From: Tsuneonella sediminis
GTDB lineage: Bacteria; Pseudomonadota; Alphaproteobacteria; Sphingomonadales; Sphingomonadaceae
Reading direction: 5' to 3'
Assembly (NCBI RefSeq): GCF_051912845.1
Contig: NZ_JBNCBU010000001.1
Span: forward strand, 1,178,001-1,242,000
Length of the DNA stretch: 64,000 nucleotides
Shown: positions 26,212-37,917 of the stretch, in pieces
Position numbering within the stretch: the first letter of the stretch is position 1
Layout: every line of letters begins with the position of its first letter
Position numbers and translations under genes: made by a program
The notes under the pieces: model-generated
Told to the model about the DNA's origin: nothing
The model's database searches: none
The model's input: only the letters and a program-made list of their open reading frames with translations

Positions 26212-26730
26212 ATGATCCTGCGCCCCGCTTCCGTTTCCGACGTCGACGCCCTGGTCGACCTGAGCCGCGCCAGCTTCACCGACGCCTTCGGGCATCTTTA
26301 CGCGCCGGCCGACCTCGCGTCCTTCCTCAAAGAACACCGTTCCCGCGGGCGGATTGCCGAGCAGGTGGAGGGGCCCGACATCGAGGTGACCCTGGCGGAA
26401 GAAAATGGCGACCTGCTCGGCTACGCCATTGTCTATTTCGGGCAGGGCTTCGACGAGCGCCCCGAGCCGCAACCGGCACGCCCCGCTCTACTCAGCCAGC
26501 TTTACTGCACCCGCGCCGCCACGGGTCGAGGCATCGGCGCAGCGCTGATGGATGCCCTGCTTCAGCGGGCGCGCGCCCGCGGCTGCGACGCGGTCCAGCT
26601 ATCGGTGTACAGCGAGAACTTCGGAGCCCAACGATTCTACGCTCGCTACGGGTTCGAAAAGGTGGCCGACATCGACTTCTGGGTCGGCAACCATCGCGAC
26701 GATGAGTTTCTCTACGAGCTCGCGCTTTAG
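26212..26730 (+). CDS. GNAT family N-acetyltransferase
   Basis: A 172-residue GNAT protein: N-terminal ILRPASVSDVDALVDLSRASFTD, acetyl-CoA motif YCTRAATGRGIGAALMDALLQRA (about residues 98-120) and motif B VYSENFGAQRFYARYGFEKV. ATG 26212 is preferred because homology begins there. It converges with, and overlaps by four bases, the membrane protein on the other strand. Acceptor unknown. Confidence 0.85.
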   Translation: MILRPASVSDVDALVDLSRASFTDAFGHLYAPADLASFLKEHRSRGRIAEQVEGPDIEVTLAEENGDLLGYAIVYFGQGFDERPEPQPARPALLSQLYCTRAATGRGIGAALMDALLQRARARGCDAVQLSVYSENFGAQRFYARYGFEKVADIDFWVGNHRDDEFLYELAL

Positions 26731-27485
26731 GCGGAAGCGAGCGCCGGTCCCGATTTGCCCATCCGCGCCCTGGCCGTTCGCTCGGCGTGGAAGAAGGCGA
26801 CCACCATCAGGAACGTAAGGTTGATGAAGGCGAACTCGCCCCCGTCCTCCAGCCACGCCTGGAATTCGGTCTGCGCTACTGTGTGCGGTCCCCAGGTGAC
26901 CATCATGTCCACGAAGACCCCGAATACCGCCGCGCAGCCGATGCCGAAGGCGATGAACAGGCTGCGCACCGCCGCGCGCGGCTGTGCACCCAGCAGGGCG
27001 GTGGCGAGGCCGAGCAGCCACAATCCGCCGACTCCGGCGAAGAACGCCATCTCGCCAACGTTGTTGGGCTGGACAGGGGAGTTTGCAGGAAGCGGTATCA
27101 GCGGGGCGATCCAGTGCCCGAACTTCTCGTGAACCTCGAGCGCGTTGTCGAATGTGAGCCAGGCCATCATGACCGCGTTGGCAAGGTAGGCCACCGCGCC
27201 CGTCCGCCGCCACATCACGAAAAGCATCACCGCGCACGCGCTCGTGAGCGAGTATTCGAGGTACTCGCCGAACCCGTGATCCTGCGAGATGAAGAGTTGG
27301 ACCGGCAGCGCCGCCCCCGTCGCGTCGCCATAATGCGCCGCCGCATCCATCCCCACGATCACGCCTGCATAGGGCCAGATCCACAGGATCGCGGTACGCA
27401 CGGCAGGACTGGCGAGCACCTCGCGCAACTCTGCGTGCGCTTCTCCCGCCAACGAAACGATCCACCCGACGAGACTTCGCAGCAT
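26727..27485 (-). CDS. polytopic membrane protein of unknown function
   Basis: A 252-residue protein with about six predicted membrane helices (for example AVRTAILWIWPYAGVIVGM, EFAFINLTFLMVVAFFHAE). Conserved-looking acidic and His positions lie at helix ends: GMDAAAHYGDA, SQDHGFGEYLEY, WLTFDNALEVHEKFGHW. These could be metal or haem ligands, but I recognise no family. Convergent with the GNAT gene, and 195 bases from the divergent ispG. Confidence 0.65.
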   Translation of the reverse strand: MLRSLVGWIVSLAGEAHAELREVLASPAVRTAILWIWPYAGVIVGMDAAAHYGDATGAALPVQLFISQDHGFGEYLEYSLTSACAVMLFVMWRRTGAVAYLANAVMMAWLTFDNALEVHEKFGHWIAPLIPLPANSPVQPNNVGEMAFFAGVGGLWLLGLATALLGAQPRAAVRSLFIAFGIGCAAVFGVFVDMMVTWGPHTVAQTEFQAWLEDGGEFAFINLTFLMVVAFFHAERTARARMGKSGPALASA

Positions 27486-27680
27486 AACCGTCGTTTCCTT
27501 CGATATACGTGAGAATGCTTACCCCAATTCGCCGAGTGTGTCGGTTTACCCGCTTGCTGAAATCCGCATCGGTCCCCAAGCGGGACACCTTGCCGGGCAA
27601 CCCGACCCGCAATCCGCACCGAATCCCTCCGGCCGCGACCCTCATTGCCCGACGCGGTAGCGCGACCTATATCGCCGGCC

Positions 27681-28826
27681 ATGTCTTCGATACGTCCCTG
27701 GCGCGACATCGCGCGGCGCCACTCCCGCCAGATCATGGTCGGCAAGGTCCCGGTCGGCGGCGGAGCGCCGATCAGCGTCCAGACCATGACCAACACCCCG
27801 ACCGAGGACGTCGGCGCGACGATCGACCAGATCCGCCGCTGCGAGGATGCGGGGGTCGACATCATCCGCGTGTCGTGCCCGACGCCTGAAAGCACCGCGC
27901 GCTTCGACGAGATCACCAGGGCCTCCAGGGTCCCGGTCGTCGCCGACATCCATTTCCACTACAAGCGTGCGCTCGAGGCGGCCGACAAGGGCGCGGCGTG
28001 CCTGCGGATCAACCCCGGCAACATCGGCTCGAGCGAGCGGGTTGCCGAGGTCGTCCGCGCGGCCAAGGCCAACGGCTGCGCGATCCGTATCGGAGTGAAT
28101 GCCGGCAGCCTCGAGAAGGACCTGCTGGAGAAGTATGGCGAGCCGTGCCCCGAGGCGCTCGTCGAAAGCGCGCTCGATCACATCAAGCTGCTCCAGGACC
28201 ACGATTTCCACGAGTTCAAGGTGGCGGTGAAGGCGAGCGACGTGTTCCTCGCGGTCGCCGCGTACATGGGGCTTGCGGAAGCGGTCGATTGCCCGCTCCA
28301 CCTCGGCATCACCGAGGCTGGCGGCCTCATCGGCGGCACCGTCAAGTCGTCGATCGGTATCGGCAACCTGCTATGGGCCGGCATCGGCGACACGATCCGT
28401 GTCTCACTGTCGGCCGAACCGGAACAGGAAGTGCGGGTGGGGTTCGAAATCCTCAAGAGCCTCGGCCTGCGCACCCGCGGGGTGCGGATCGTCTCGTGCC
28501 CCTCGTGCAGCCGCCAGGGGTTCGACGTGATCCGAACGGTCGAGGCGCTGGAAAAGCGGCTCGAGCACATCAAGACGCCGATGAGCCTCTCGGTACTCGG
28601 CTGCGTCGTCAACGGTCCGGGCGAGGCGCGCGAGACCGACATCGGGGTGACCGGCGGCGGCGCGGGCAAGCACATGGTCTATCTTTCCGGCGTGACCGAC
28701 CATCACGTCCAGTCGGACGCGATGCTCGACCACATCGTCGACTTGGTGGAGAGGAAGGCAGCCGAGATCGAGGCCGGGATGAGCGATGCGGGGGAGGCCG
28801 ACGAGGTGGTCGAGGCCGCCGAATAA
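27681..28826 (+). CDS. ispG: 4-hydroxy-3-methylbut-2-en-1-yl diphosphate synthase IspG
   Basis: 4Fe-4S enzyme of the MEP isoprenoid pathway (MEcPP to HMBPP), also GcpE. The 381-residue product has a TIM-barrel N-terminus (VGGGAPISVQTMTNTPTEDV) and the C-terminal cluster domain with SCPSCSRQGF and VLGCVVNGPGEA, supplying three Cys and a Glu. ATG 27681 matches the usual start; an in-frame upstream TTG at 27645 is not supported. The last 20 residues form an acidic tail. Confidence 0.95.
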   Translation: MSSIRPWRDIARRHSRQIMVGKVPVGGGAPISVQTMTNTPTEDVGATIDQIRRCEDAGVDIIRVSCPTPESTARFDEITRASRVPVVADIHFHYKRALEAADKGAACLRINPGNIGSSERVAEVVRAAKANGCAIRIGVNAGSLEKDLLEKYGEPCPEALVESALDHIKLLQDHDFHEFKVAVKASDVFLAVAAYMGLAEAVDCPLHLGITEAGGLIGGTVKSSIGIGNLLWAGIGDTIRVSLSAEPEQEVRVGFEILKSLGLRTRGVRIVSCPSCSRQGFDVIRTVEALEKRLEHIKTPMSLSVLGCVVNGPGEARETDIGVTGGGAGKHMVYLSGVTDHHVQSDAMLDHIVDLVERKAAEIEAGMSDAGEADEVVEAAE

Positions 28827-28881
28827 GTGCGGCCCGCCGCGTTCACCATGGGGATAAACAGGCCGTGCTAGGGTTGATGCC

Positions 28882-29595
28882 ATGAAAAGGCGCGATCTCC
28901 TTGCCGGGACGCTAGCCGCCGGAGCGGCACTGGCCACTCCCATGGCGCGCGCGAAGGTGCCCGCGGTGCCGTCCGGTCTGGGTCCGCGCGACCGCCGATT
29001 GTTCGCGATCGCTCACGAACAGCTCATGCAGCACGGCGGTGGCCTGTGGCACCGCGACATCGTCGGAATCGCGGATTACGGCCTGCGCTCCAGCGAGCCA
29101 CGCCTGCACATGGTCGATTTCGATCGCGGCGCGGTCGACAGCTATCGCGTTGCCCACGGCATGGGGTCCGACCCAGAGCACGACGGCTGGCTCAACTGGT
29201 TCTCGAACGTCCCCGAATCGCTCTGCTCGAGCAATGGCGCGTACATGACGTTCGGATGGTATACCGGCCGCTTCGGCACCTCGATCCGTCTCGAGGGCCT
29301 CGACCCCACCAACTCGAACGCGCTCGACCGGGCGATCGTGATGCACCGGGCAAGCTACTGCGAACCGGCGCACCTGGCGCGGTGGGGCAAGCTCGGCCGG
29401 TCGAACGGCTGCTTCGCGATGAGCGACGCCGATTTCAAGCTCGCGCTGCTGCGGCTGGCGGGTGGGCGCCTGCTTTTCGCCGACAAGCTGGGAATCGGCG
29501 CGGACGGCCAGGACGTGACCGAGCCGCCGAAGGACCTCGAGCTGCTGGTTCCCGAAGGACCTCCGCAGCCGCCTCTCGTGCCCGGGGCGTTCTAG
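28882..29595 (+). CDS. Murein L,D-transpeptidase catalytic-domain family (YkuD_2)
   Basis: A 237-residue exported protein. The Tat-like signal (MKRRDLLAGTLAAG) is followed by a YkuD_2 (PF13645) domain: GLRSSEPRLHMVDFDRG, AYMTFGWYTGRFGTSIRLEGLD, and the catalytic HRASYC plus GRSNGCFAMS with the nucleophilic Cys. Expected to act on peptidoglycan cross-links in the periplasm. It converges with the LdtD-like gene, 13 bases away. Whether it is a transpeptidase or a hydrolase is not settled for the family. Confidence 0.85.
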   Translation: MKRRDLLAGTLAAGAALATPMARAKVPAVPSGLGPRDRRLFAIAHEQLMQHGGGLWHRDIVGIADYGLRSSEPRLHMVDFDRGAVDSYRVAHGMGSDPEHDGWLNWFSNVPESLCSSNGAYMTFGWYTGRFGTSIRLEGLDPTNSNALDRAIVMHRASYCEPAHLARWGKLGRSNGCFAMSDADFKLALLRLAGGRLLFADKLGIGADGQDVTEPPKDLELLVPEGPPQPPLVPGAF

Positions 29596-29608
29596 GCCGC
29601 AGGCGACG

Positions 29609-31024
29609 TCAGCTGGTCTGGAGGTCGTCGATGATCTCGACCGCTTCCTCGCTGGTCGCGCGCGCGCGGTTCGACTGGCGCGGCTGGTCGAAACTGGCGA
29701 GAACAGGAGCGTCGCGGCCGTAGATATCGGAAAACTCGCGCAGCTTGCCGGTGATGTCGCGACCCATCGTGAAGTAGGTGATGTAGACCGGCATCGATTT
29801 CTGGATCGGCACGCGCGTGTACTTGCCGCTCGTGCTGATCGCCACCGCCTCGTCGGCCGCAGCCTTGCGCGCTTCGGGCGTGTCGGCGAGGTTGCCGAGG
29901 ATCGCCAGCGTGATCGCAAGTTCCTGCGCGCGTTCGGTCCGGATGCACCCGTGCGACAGCGCGCGGTTCTCCTGATTGAACAGGTTCCGTGCCGGGGTGT
30001 CGTGCAGGAAGATCGCGTGCGGATTCGGCATGTCGAGCTTCATCAGGCCAAGCGAATTGTTCGCGCCGGGCTGCTGGACGATGGTGACGAAGCCCGATTC
30101 GGGATCCTTCCATCCCTTGTAGCCGGATGCCTTCGCCCAGGCCGGATTGTTCAGCACTTTCGCCCCGAGGCCCTCGCCCTTCACGATCGACTGCGGCACG
30201 GTCCACGTGGGGTTGAAGATCACGCCCTCGACCGTCTCGGCAAGCTGCGGGGTGGCGGTGCGTCCGGGCTTGCCGACGATGGTCTTGTAGGTGCTGATGA
30301 TCTTGTCGTTGACGGTCAGACGCAACTGGTACTCGGGCACGTTGGTTATCAGGTACTGGCGGCCGAGGTCCTTGGCGAGCCAGCGCCAGCGATCCATGTT
30401 CGCGCGGATAAGCTTGCGCTTGGCCTTGTCGGTCGTCCGGGCGAGCTCGGCCTTGAGAACCTTGTAGTCCGGGTGATCGGGGGCGAGCCCCATGAGGCTG
30501 GCGGCGATCGTGTGATTGGCGAGCGCTTCGGCCATGATGTCGGCAGTGCGATAGCGATCGGGGTCGGGATCGACCACGAACCACTGCCTGCGCGCCTCCA
30601 TCGGGGTGCGCCCGTCGCGCAGGTCCTCGACCAGCCAGGCGAAGCTGCGGCTCGCCGCTTCATTCAGCGCCTGCCCCGGGCCGGCCGCGATCGCGGCATC
30701 GAGTTCGGCGGGCAGATAGTCGCCGGGATCGAGGCCCTCGCCGCCGATCGAGGCGATCACCCCGGCAAGCGCCCGGGCGTCGGCAACCGTCCAGACCTGG
30801 ACCATCGGCGTCGTTTCCTGGACGGTGGCCGCCATCCCGGCACGCTGACCCATCGCGTCGATCGACGCGGTCACGTCGTCCGGACTCACGACCTTCTCGG
30901 GCGTTACGGTCGGCGCGGCTCGTGGCAGCAGATCCGCCGGTGCCTTTGCCTGCGCGGAGGCCACCGTCGGCAATGCAACCAGCACCGCACTTGCCAGCCA
31001 GAACCGCGTGTTACGTTCGATCAC
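29609..31024 (-). CDS. L,D-transpeptidase (YcbB/LdtD-like)
   Basis: Periplasmic L,D-transpeptidase making 3-3 cross-links in peptidoglycan. The 471-residue product has a signal peptide (cleavage near ASAQA, residue 25), an N-terminal region with a peptidoglycan-binding-like segment, and the large YkuD domain: VNDKIISTYKTIVGKPGRTATPQL, a His-containing IFLHDTP, and SHGCIRTERAQ with the catalytic Cys. GTG start with AAGGGG nine bases before it. A GTTAAC palindrome lies just upstream of the start. Convergent with the YkuD_2 gene. Confidence 0.92.
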   Translation of the reverse strand: MIERNTRFWLASAVLVALPTVASAQAKAPADLLPRAAPTVTPEKVVSPDDVTASIDAMGQRAGMAATVQETTPMVQVWTVADARALAGVIASIGGEGLDPGDYLPAELDAAIAAGPGQALNEAASRSFAWLVEDLRDGRTPMEARRQWFVVDPDPDRYRTADIMAEALANHTIAASLMGLAPDHPDYKVLKAELARTTDKAKRKLIRANMDRWRWLAKDLGRQYLITNVPEYQLRLTVNDKIISTYKTIVGKPGRTATPQLAETVEGVIFNPTWTVPQSIVKGEGLGAKVLNNPAWAKASGYKGWKDPESGFVTIVQQPGANNSLGLMKLDMPNPHAIFLHDTPARNLFNQENRALSHGCIRTERAQELAITLAILGNLADTPEARKAAADEAVAISTSGKYTRVPIQKSMPVYITYFTMGRDITGKLREFSDIYGRDAPVLASFDQPRQSNRARATSEEAVEIIDDLQTS

Positions 31025-31176
31025 CGTTAACGCCCCTTGAAAGACCTCGCGCCAACCCGAATGCCGGCGTCGACCGGGCGTATAGCGCCCTTAAAAGCCA
31101 GCCATCAACGCGCGCGGCTGAAGGTTTGCTGAATCCGCCTTGACCGGTGGCGCGATTGCCACGAACCGCGCCCGGT

Positions 31177-32073
31177 ATGCCCAAGGCCGACCATCCGCTC
31201 CTCCCCGTATTCGCCGCGCTGGCCGCGATCGGCCTGCTGAGCTGGATGGATGCGTGGATGAAGGGAGCGGCGGTGGCCATCGGCGCGTTTAGCGCCCTGC
31301 TCATCCGGGCCCCGCTCAGCATCGCGATAGTCGCCCCCGCATGGAAGCTCGCCGGCGGTCGCTGGCCGCAGCGCGCGGTCCTGCGGATCCATGTCACCCG
31401 CGGGGTCGTCATTGCGGTCATGGGCTTCCTGTTCTTTCACTCGCTGACCGTCCTGCCGCTGGCGCAGGCGATCGCGATCAGTTTCGTCGCCCCGCTGTTC
31501 GCGCTGTACCTGGCGCATGTCCTTCTCGGCGAGCGGATCGGACGGGGCGCGATTGCCGGTTCGCTGCTGGGATTCGCCGGGGTGCTCGTCATCATCGGCG
31601 GCAAGGTCTTTCGCGAGACACTGACCGAGGGCGCGGCGGTCGGGATCGCGGCGGTCCTCGGCAGCGCGATGTTCTACGCGTGGAACCTCGTGCTTGCGCG
31701 GCAGCAGGCGCAGGTTGCCCGCCCACTCGAGGTCGCGCTGTTCCAGAACCTCGTCTGCTTCGCGCTCTACGCATCCTTCGCGCCGTGGTTTCTCGTCTGG
31801 CCCGACAGCCTGGCGACCTGGCGCGACATCGGCCTGTCGTCGCTGCTCTCGGTCGGCGGGGCGATGCTGTTTGCCTGGGCCTATGCACGCGCGGAAACCC
31901 AGCGGCTGGCACCGATCGAATACTCGGGATTCCTGTGGGCGGCGCTGTTCGGCTGGCTCCATTTCGGCGAAGCGGTGACCGCGGCGACGATCGCGGGCGC
32001 AGCACTGATTGTCGCCGGGTGCTGGATAGCTACGCGCGGCGCCCCGCCCGCGCCCGAGCAGACTGTCGTCTGA
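31177..32073 (+). CDS. EamA/DMT-superfamily transporter
   Basis: A 298-residue inner-membrane protein with ten predicted helices in two EamA repeats (ALAAIGLLSWMDAWMKGA near the start; the second repeat begins GIAAVLGSAMFYAWNLV). Family members export metabolites or S-adenosylmethionine; no substrate can be read. ATG 31177 is chosen; a GTG at 31147 would add ten residues without a better ribosome site. Divergent from the LdtD-like gene. Confidence 0.85.
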   Translation: MPKADHPLLPVFAALAAIGLLSWMDAWMKGAAVAIGAFSALLIRAPLSIAIVAPAWKLAGGRWPQRAVLRIHVTRGVVIAVMGFLFFHSLTVLPLAQAIAISFVAPLFALYLAHVLLGERIGRGAIAGSLLGFAGVLVIIGGKVFRETLTEGAAVGIAAVLGSAMFYAWNLVLARQQAQVARPLEVALFQNLVCFALYASFAPWFLVWPDSLATWRDIGLSSLLSVGGAMLFAWAYARAETQRLAPIEYSGFLWAALFGWLHFGEAVTAATIAGAALIVAGCWIATRGAPPAPEQTVV

Positions 32074-32184
32074 CCCGCGCTGCCGCGCGCATTCGCCTTC
32101 CCCGCTCCCCTTGACCTCGACCGGCGCTGCGCGCAGGAGCGCGGACGAAACACTCGACCCACTCAGCCAAGGATAGATGCACGC

Positions 32185-34856
<2,672 letters not shown>

Positions 34857-34860
<4 letters not shown>

Positions 34861-35288
34861 TCGGGCGGAAGGGCCTTGTCGCCGCGGCTGCGGCGCTGGC
34901 ACTCTCGGCAAGTGCCTGCAGTGCCGAATCCGCGGCGGAGCCTTCCGGCGAACGGTCGGCACCTGCGGCCCCGACGATAACGAAGATCGATGCCGACGAG
35001 CTCTCGGACCTGATAGCTGGTGGCAAGGCCGTACTGGTGGACGTGCGCACGCCCGAGGAATTCGCGGAAGGTCACATCGCCGGGGCGGTCAACTTGCCGC
35101 TGCAGGGCTTCGACCCGTCCGCCGTCCCGCAGGTGCCGGGCAAGCAGACGATCCTCTATTGCCGATCGGGCCGGCGGTCCGAGACGGCGGCCGCGCAGAT
35201 GGTCGCGGCAGGGCAACCGGCGATACACCTCGGCGGCGGCATCACCGCCTGGCACGACGCGGGGCACCCGGTCACGCCGGCGGATTGA
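34857..35288 (+). CDS. Rhodanese-like lipoprotein
   Basis: A 143-residue exported protein: signal and lipobox (SASACS, Cys near residue 18), a short Ala/Pro/Ser linker, then a single rhodanese domain with LVDVRTPEEFAEGHIAGAVNLPL and the active-site loop YCRSGRRSETAAA (catalytic Cys). It therefore likely transfers or shuttles sulfur in the periplasm. Starts inside the acnA stop codon. The coupling to aconitase suggests a link to Fe-S or sulfur metabolism, which is an inference. Confidence 0.85.
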
Positions 35289-35301
35289 GCGCGCGAACGA
35301 A

Positions 35302-35331
35302 AGGGGCGACTTCCTCGCGGAAGCCGCCCCT
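35302..35331 (-). terminator. hairpin terminator after serine-rich gene
   Basis: AGGGGCGACTTCC and GGAAGCCGCCCCT pair over 12 of 13 positions around a TCGC loop. On the minus strand it is followed by TTTCGTT, 24 bases past the serine-rich gene's stop. It may serve the converging rhodanese gene too. Confidence 0.6.
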
Positions 35332-35354
35332 CGCTTGACGGTCTGCTTCGAGGC

Positions 35355-36620
35355 TCAGTCCGCCAGCTTGACCTTCCTGCGGCGCCGGGTGAGCGCCGCC
35401 ACGGCAGCCGCGCCGAACAGTACCATCATCGGGGGCGCCGGGATCGGGGTGCCGCTGCTCGACCCGCTCGTGCTCGAGGACGAGCTGCTCGATGAACTCG
35501 AGGACGAGCTGCTGCTCGACGACGACGAGCTCGAGGACGAGGTCGAGGTGCTGCTGGTGATGTTGCCCGAGGTCGAGGTGCTGGTCGACACGTTGCCCGA
35601 GGTCGACGAACTGGTCGAGGTAGACACGTTGCCCGAAGTCGAGGTGGACGACGACACGTTGCCCGAACTCGACGACGAGACATCGCCCGAACTCGACGAA
35701 CTTGAGAAGTTGCCCGAGGAGCTGGTAACGCTGCCCGACGAGGTCGAGGTCGACGAGGAGCTCGTCACCGCGCCGGAACTGGATGACACGTTGCCCGAGC
35801 TGGACGACACGTTCCCCGAGGTCGAGCTCACGTTGCCGGAACTGCTGGTGGAACTCACGTTGCCCGAACTGCTGGTCGAACTGACGTTGCCCGAACTCGA
35901 CGACGTGGTGCTCGTCAGACCGCCGGTCGAGGTCGAGGACGATCCGCCAGTCGAAGTGAACCCCCCGGTGGAGGTCGAGGACGATCCACCCGTCGAGGTC
36001 GACGTGAAGCCGCCCGTGGAACTCGATGTCGACCCGCCGTTGTTCGAGTTGTCGATGTCGATGTTGATCCCGCCCGACGAGCTCGAGCTGCCAGAGCTGG
36101 AGCCGGTCGTGGTCGAGCTGACGACCACGCTCCCGCCGCTCGATCCGCCGCCGAAGAATCCGCCGAAGAAGCCCCCGCCGAACCCGCCGAAACCGCCGCT
36201 GCCGCCGATGACGGTAACCCCGCCGCCGCTGCCGCCGCCGATCGGCGCCTGGGGCGGAGGCGGAAGCGGAACGGGTGCCATCGCGTACCGATAGGTCGGC
36301 GGGCATTCGTCCGCGTCGCCCGCGGGACCGCGCATCGGGGCACCATGCATCGCGGGCCCGACCGGCACGCCCGGTCCGGCAGGGACGCATTCCACCTCGC
36401 GCCGAACGATGCGCCGCTGGCGCTGGGGGGTCTTGGGAATATGCCGCTGCGCAACCGGTCGACGGGTCACGGGCTTGGCCGGCTGCGTCTTCACCGACTT
36501 CACCGATTTGACCGACTTCTGCGCGGCCTGCGTCTCGGCGACGTGGACCGCCCCTCCCGCGAGCAGCGCGGTACCGGCAGCGGTTGCAGACAGTTTCGCC
36601 AGGGCCATCTTGACCGACAT
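35355..36620 (-). CDS. serine-rich repeat surface protein with C-terminal sorting-like tail
   Basis: A 421-residue exported low-complexity protein. Residues 1-32 are a signal peptide; 33-75 are basic with SVKSVKSVK repeats; 105-165 are Pro then Gly/Phe-rich (GGFGGFGGGFFGGFFGG). About 170-385 is Ser/Thr/Gly with repeated GNVSS units and a long pure Ser run. The C-terminus PIPAPPMMVLFGAAAVAALTRRRRK is a Pro-rich motif, one hydrophobic helix and an Arg/Lys cluster, the layout of PEP-CTERM-type and related sorting tails. Predicted surface-anchored, perhaps glycosylated or amyloid-like. No exosortase is in the window. I recognise no named family. Confidence 0.8.
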   Translation of the reverse strand: MSVKMALAKLSATAAGTALLAGGAVHVAETQAAQKSVKSVKSVKTQPAKPVTRRPVAQRHIPKTPQRQRRIVRREVECVPAGPGVPVGPAMHGAPMRGPAGDADECPPTYRYAMAPVPLPPPPQAPIGGGSGGGVTVIGGSGGFGGFGGGFFGGFFGGGSSGGSVVVSSTTTGSSSGSSSSSGGINIDIDNSNNGGSTSSSTGGFTSTSTGGSSSTSTGGFTSTGGSSSTSTGGLTSTTSSSSGNVSSTSSSGNVSSTSSSGNVSSTSGNVSSSSGNVSSSSGAVTSSSSTSTSSGSVTSSSGNFSSSSSSGDVSSSSSGNVSSSTSTSGNVSTSTSSSTSGNVSTSTSTSGNITSSTSTSSSSSSSSSSSSSSSSSSSSSSSTSGSSSGTPIPAPPMMVLFGAAAVAALTRRRRKVKLAD

Positions 36621-36814
36621 GGGCTGTACTCTCGTTTGCCTTGCGGGGAATTTTCCGTCGGCGGGTCCGGCCGGAACTTGCCCCTGTGATACCGAGCAAA
36701 CGGCAGCTTCCCCTTCGCGGCAATCGCGTTAACCAGGTTTTTCCGTCCCGCTGGTCGATTTCCCGTCACCCGCAGGGAAGAGACGGCGGGAATGTCCCAG
36801 AACGGAACCGACTG

Positions 36815-36829
36815 GTTAACGCCGTTAAC
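36815..36829. repeat. paired GTTAAC elements upstream of serine-rich gene
   Basis: GTTAAC-GCC-GTTAAC is a direct pair of palindromic hexamers about 195 bases upstream of the serine-rich gene; a third copy lies at 36728-36733. Each contains a TTAAC half-site like that in the csgF promoter, but the pair spacing (N5 between TTAA units) is not the CtrA standard of N7. Confidence 0.4.
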
Positions 36830-36882
36830 GGTGTCCGCCCGACCGCGGGGCGGCGCGCGGCCGGCACCGCGTCAGCCGCGAA

Positions 36883-37917
36883 TCACTTAGCGCCTGGCTC
36901 GAACAGCCCGCCCTGGCTTCCCGCGGGCGGCTGCATCTCGAGGTGCTGCCAGCCCACGTCGTTAAGGCAGCGCCCGCGCGCAGTGCGCGCGACGAGGCCG
37001 AGCTGGATGAGGTAGGGTTCGATCACTTCCTCGATCGTGTCGCGCGGTTCCGACAGGCCCGCCGCCAGCGTTTCCACCCCCACCGGCCCGCCCTTGTACG
37101 TGCCCGCGATCATCCGGAGGTAGCGCCGGTCCATCGCGTCGAGGCCGAGGTTGTCGATCTCCAGCCGGGTCAGCGCGGCATCGGCGATCGCGGCGGTGAC
37201 CGAAACGTCGCCCGCCACGTGGGCGAAGTCCCTCACCCGGCGCAGCAGCCGGCCCGCGACGCGCGGGGTGCCCCGGCTGCGGCGCGCGATCTCGCGCGCT
37301 CCGCCCGGGCCCAGCGGCAGGCCGAGCAGGCCCGCGCCGCGCGTCACCACCCGCTCGAGCTCCTCGATTGTATAGAAATTGAGCCGCACCGGGATGCCGA
37401 ACCGGTCGCGCAAGGGCGTGGTCAGCAGCCCCTGCCGCGTTGTCGCGCCGATCAGCGTGAACGGCGGCAGGTCGATCCGCACCGAGCGTGCCGAGGGTCC
37501 CTCGCCGATGATGAGGTCGAGCGCGCGGTCCTCCATCGCGGGGTAGAGCACCTCCTCGACCACCGGGTTGAGGCGGTGGATCTCGTCGATGAACAGGACG
37601 CCGTTCGCCTCGAGGTTGGTCAGCAGCGCGGCAAGGTCGCCCGCCTTGCCGATCACCGGCCCGCTGGTGGCGCGGAATCCCACGCCAAGCTCGCGCGCGA
37701 CGATCTGCGCAAGCGTCGTCTTGCCCAGCCCGGGCGGCCCGAAGAACAGCACGTGATCCATCGCCTCTCCCCGCGCCCTGGCGGCATCGACGAACACGCG
37801 CAGGTTCTCGCGCGCCGCCTCCTGCCCGACGAACTCGCCGAGCGACTTGGGACGCAGCGCAGCGTCCGGGTCTTCCGGCTGGCGCTGGGGGGCATGAAGG
37901 GGAGCGGGATCGGTCAT
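36883..37917 (-). CDS. ruvB: Holliday junction branch-migration helicase RuvB
   Basis: AAA+ motor of the RuvABC resolvasome. The 344-residue product has FVGQEAARENLRVF, Walker A FFGPPGLGKTTLAQ, Walker B LFIDEIHRLNPVVEE, sensor 1 LIGATTRQGLLT and the C-terminal winged helix with ETLAAGLSEPRDTIEE. Its ATG shares one base with the stop of a DsrE-like gene (TGATG), which separates it from ruvA. Confidence 0.97.
   Translation of the reverse strand: MTDPAPLHAPQRQPEDPDAALRPKSLGEFVGQEAARENLRVFVDAARARGEAMDHVLFFGPPGLGKTTLAQIVARELGVGFRATSGPVIGKAGDLAALLTNLEANGVLFIDEIHRLNPVVEEVLYPAMEDRALDLIIGEGPSARSVRIDLPPFTLIGATTRQGLLTTPLRDRFGIPVRLNFYTIEELERVVTRGAGLLGLPLGPGGAREIARRSRGTPRVAGRLLRRVRDFAHVAGDVSVTAAIADAALTRLEIDNLGLDAMDRRYLRMIAGTYKGGPVGVETLAAGLSEPRDTIEEVIEPYLIQLGLVARTARGRCLNDVGWQHLEMQPPAGSQGGLFEPGAK

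Noticed and set aside
35500..36000. Possible CRISPR-like short repeats
   Set aside because: The repeats vary in length and spacing and translate as GNVSS units in a coding frame; there are no fixed spacers or cas genes.
35020..36294. Long plus-strand frame rich in Leu, Pro, Glu and Asp repeats
   Set aside because: It is the mirror of the serine-rich gene's repeats; the minus strand has the signal peptide, ribosome context and sorting tail, and this frame has none.
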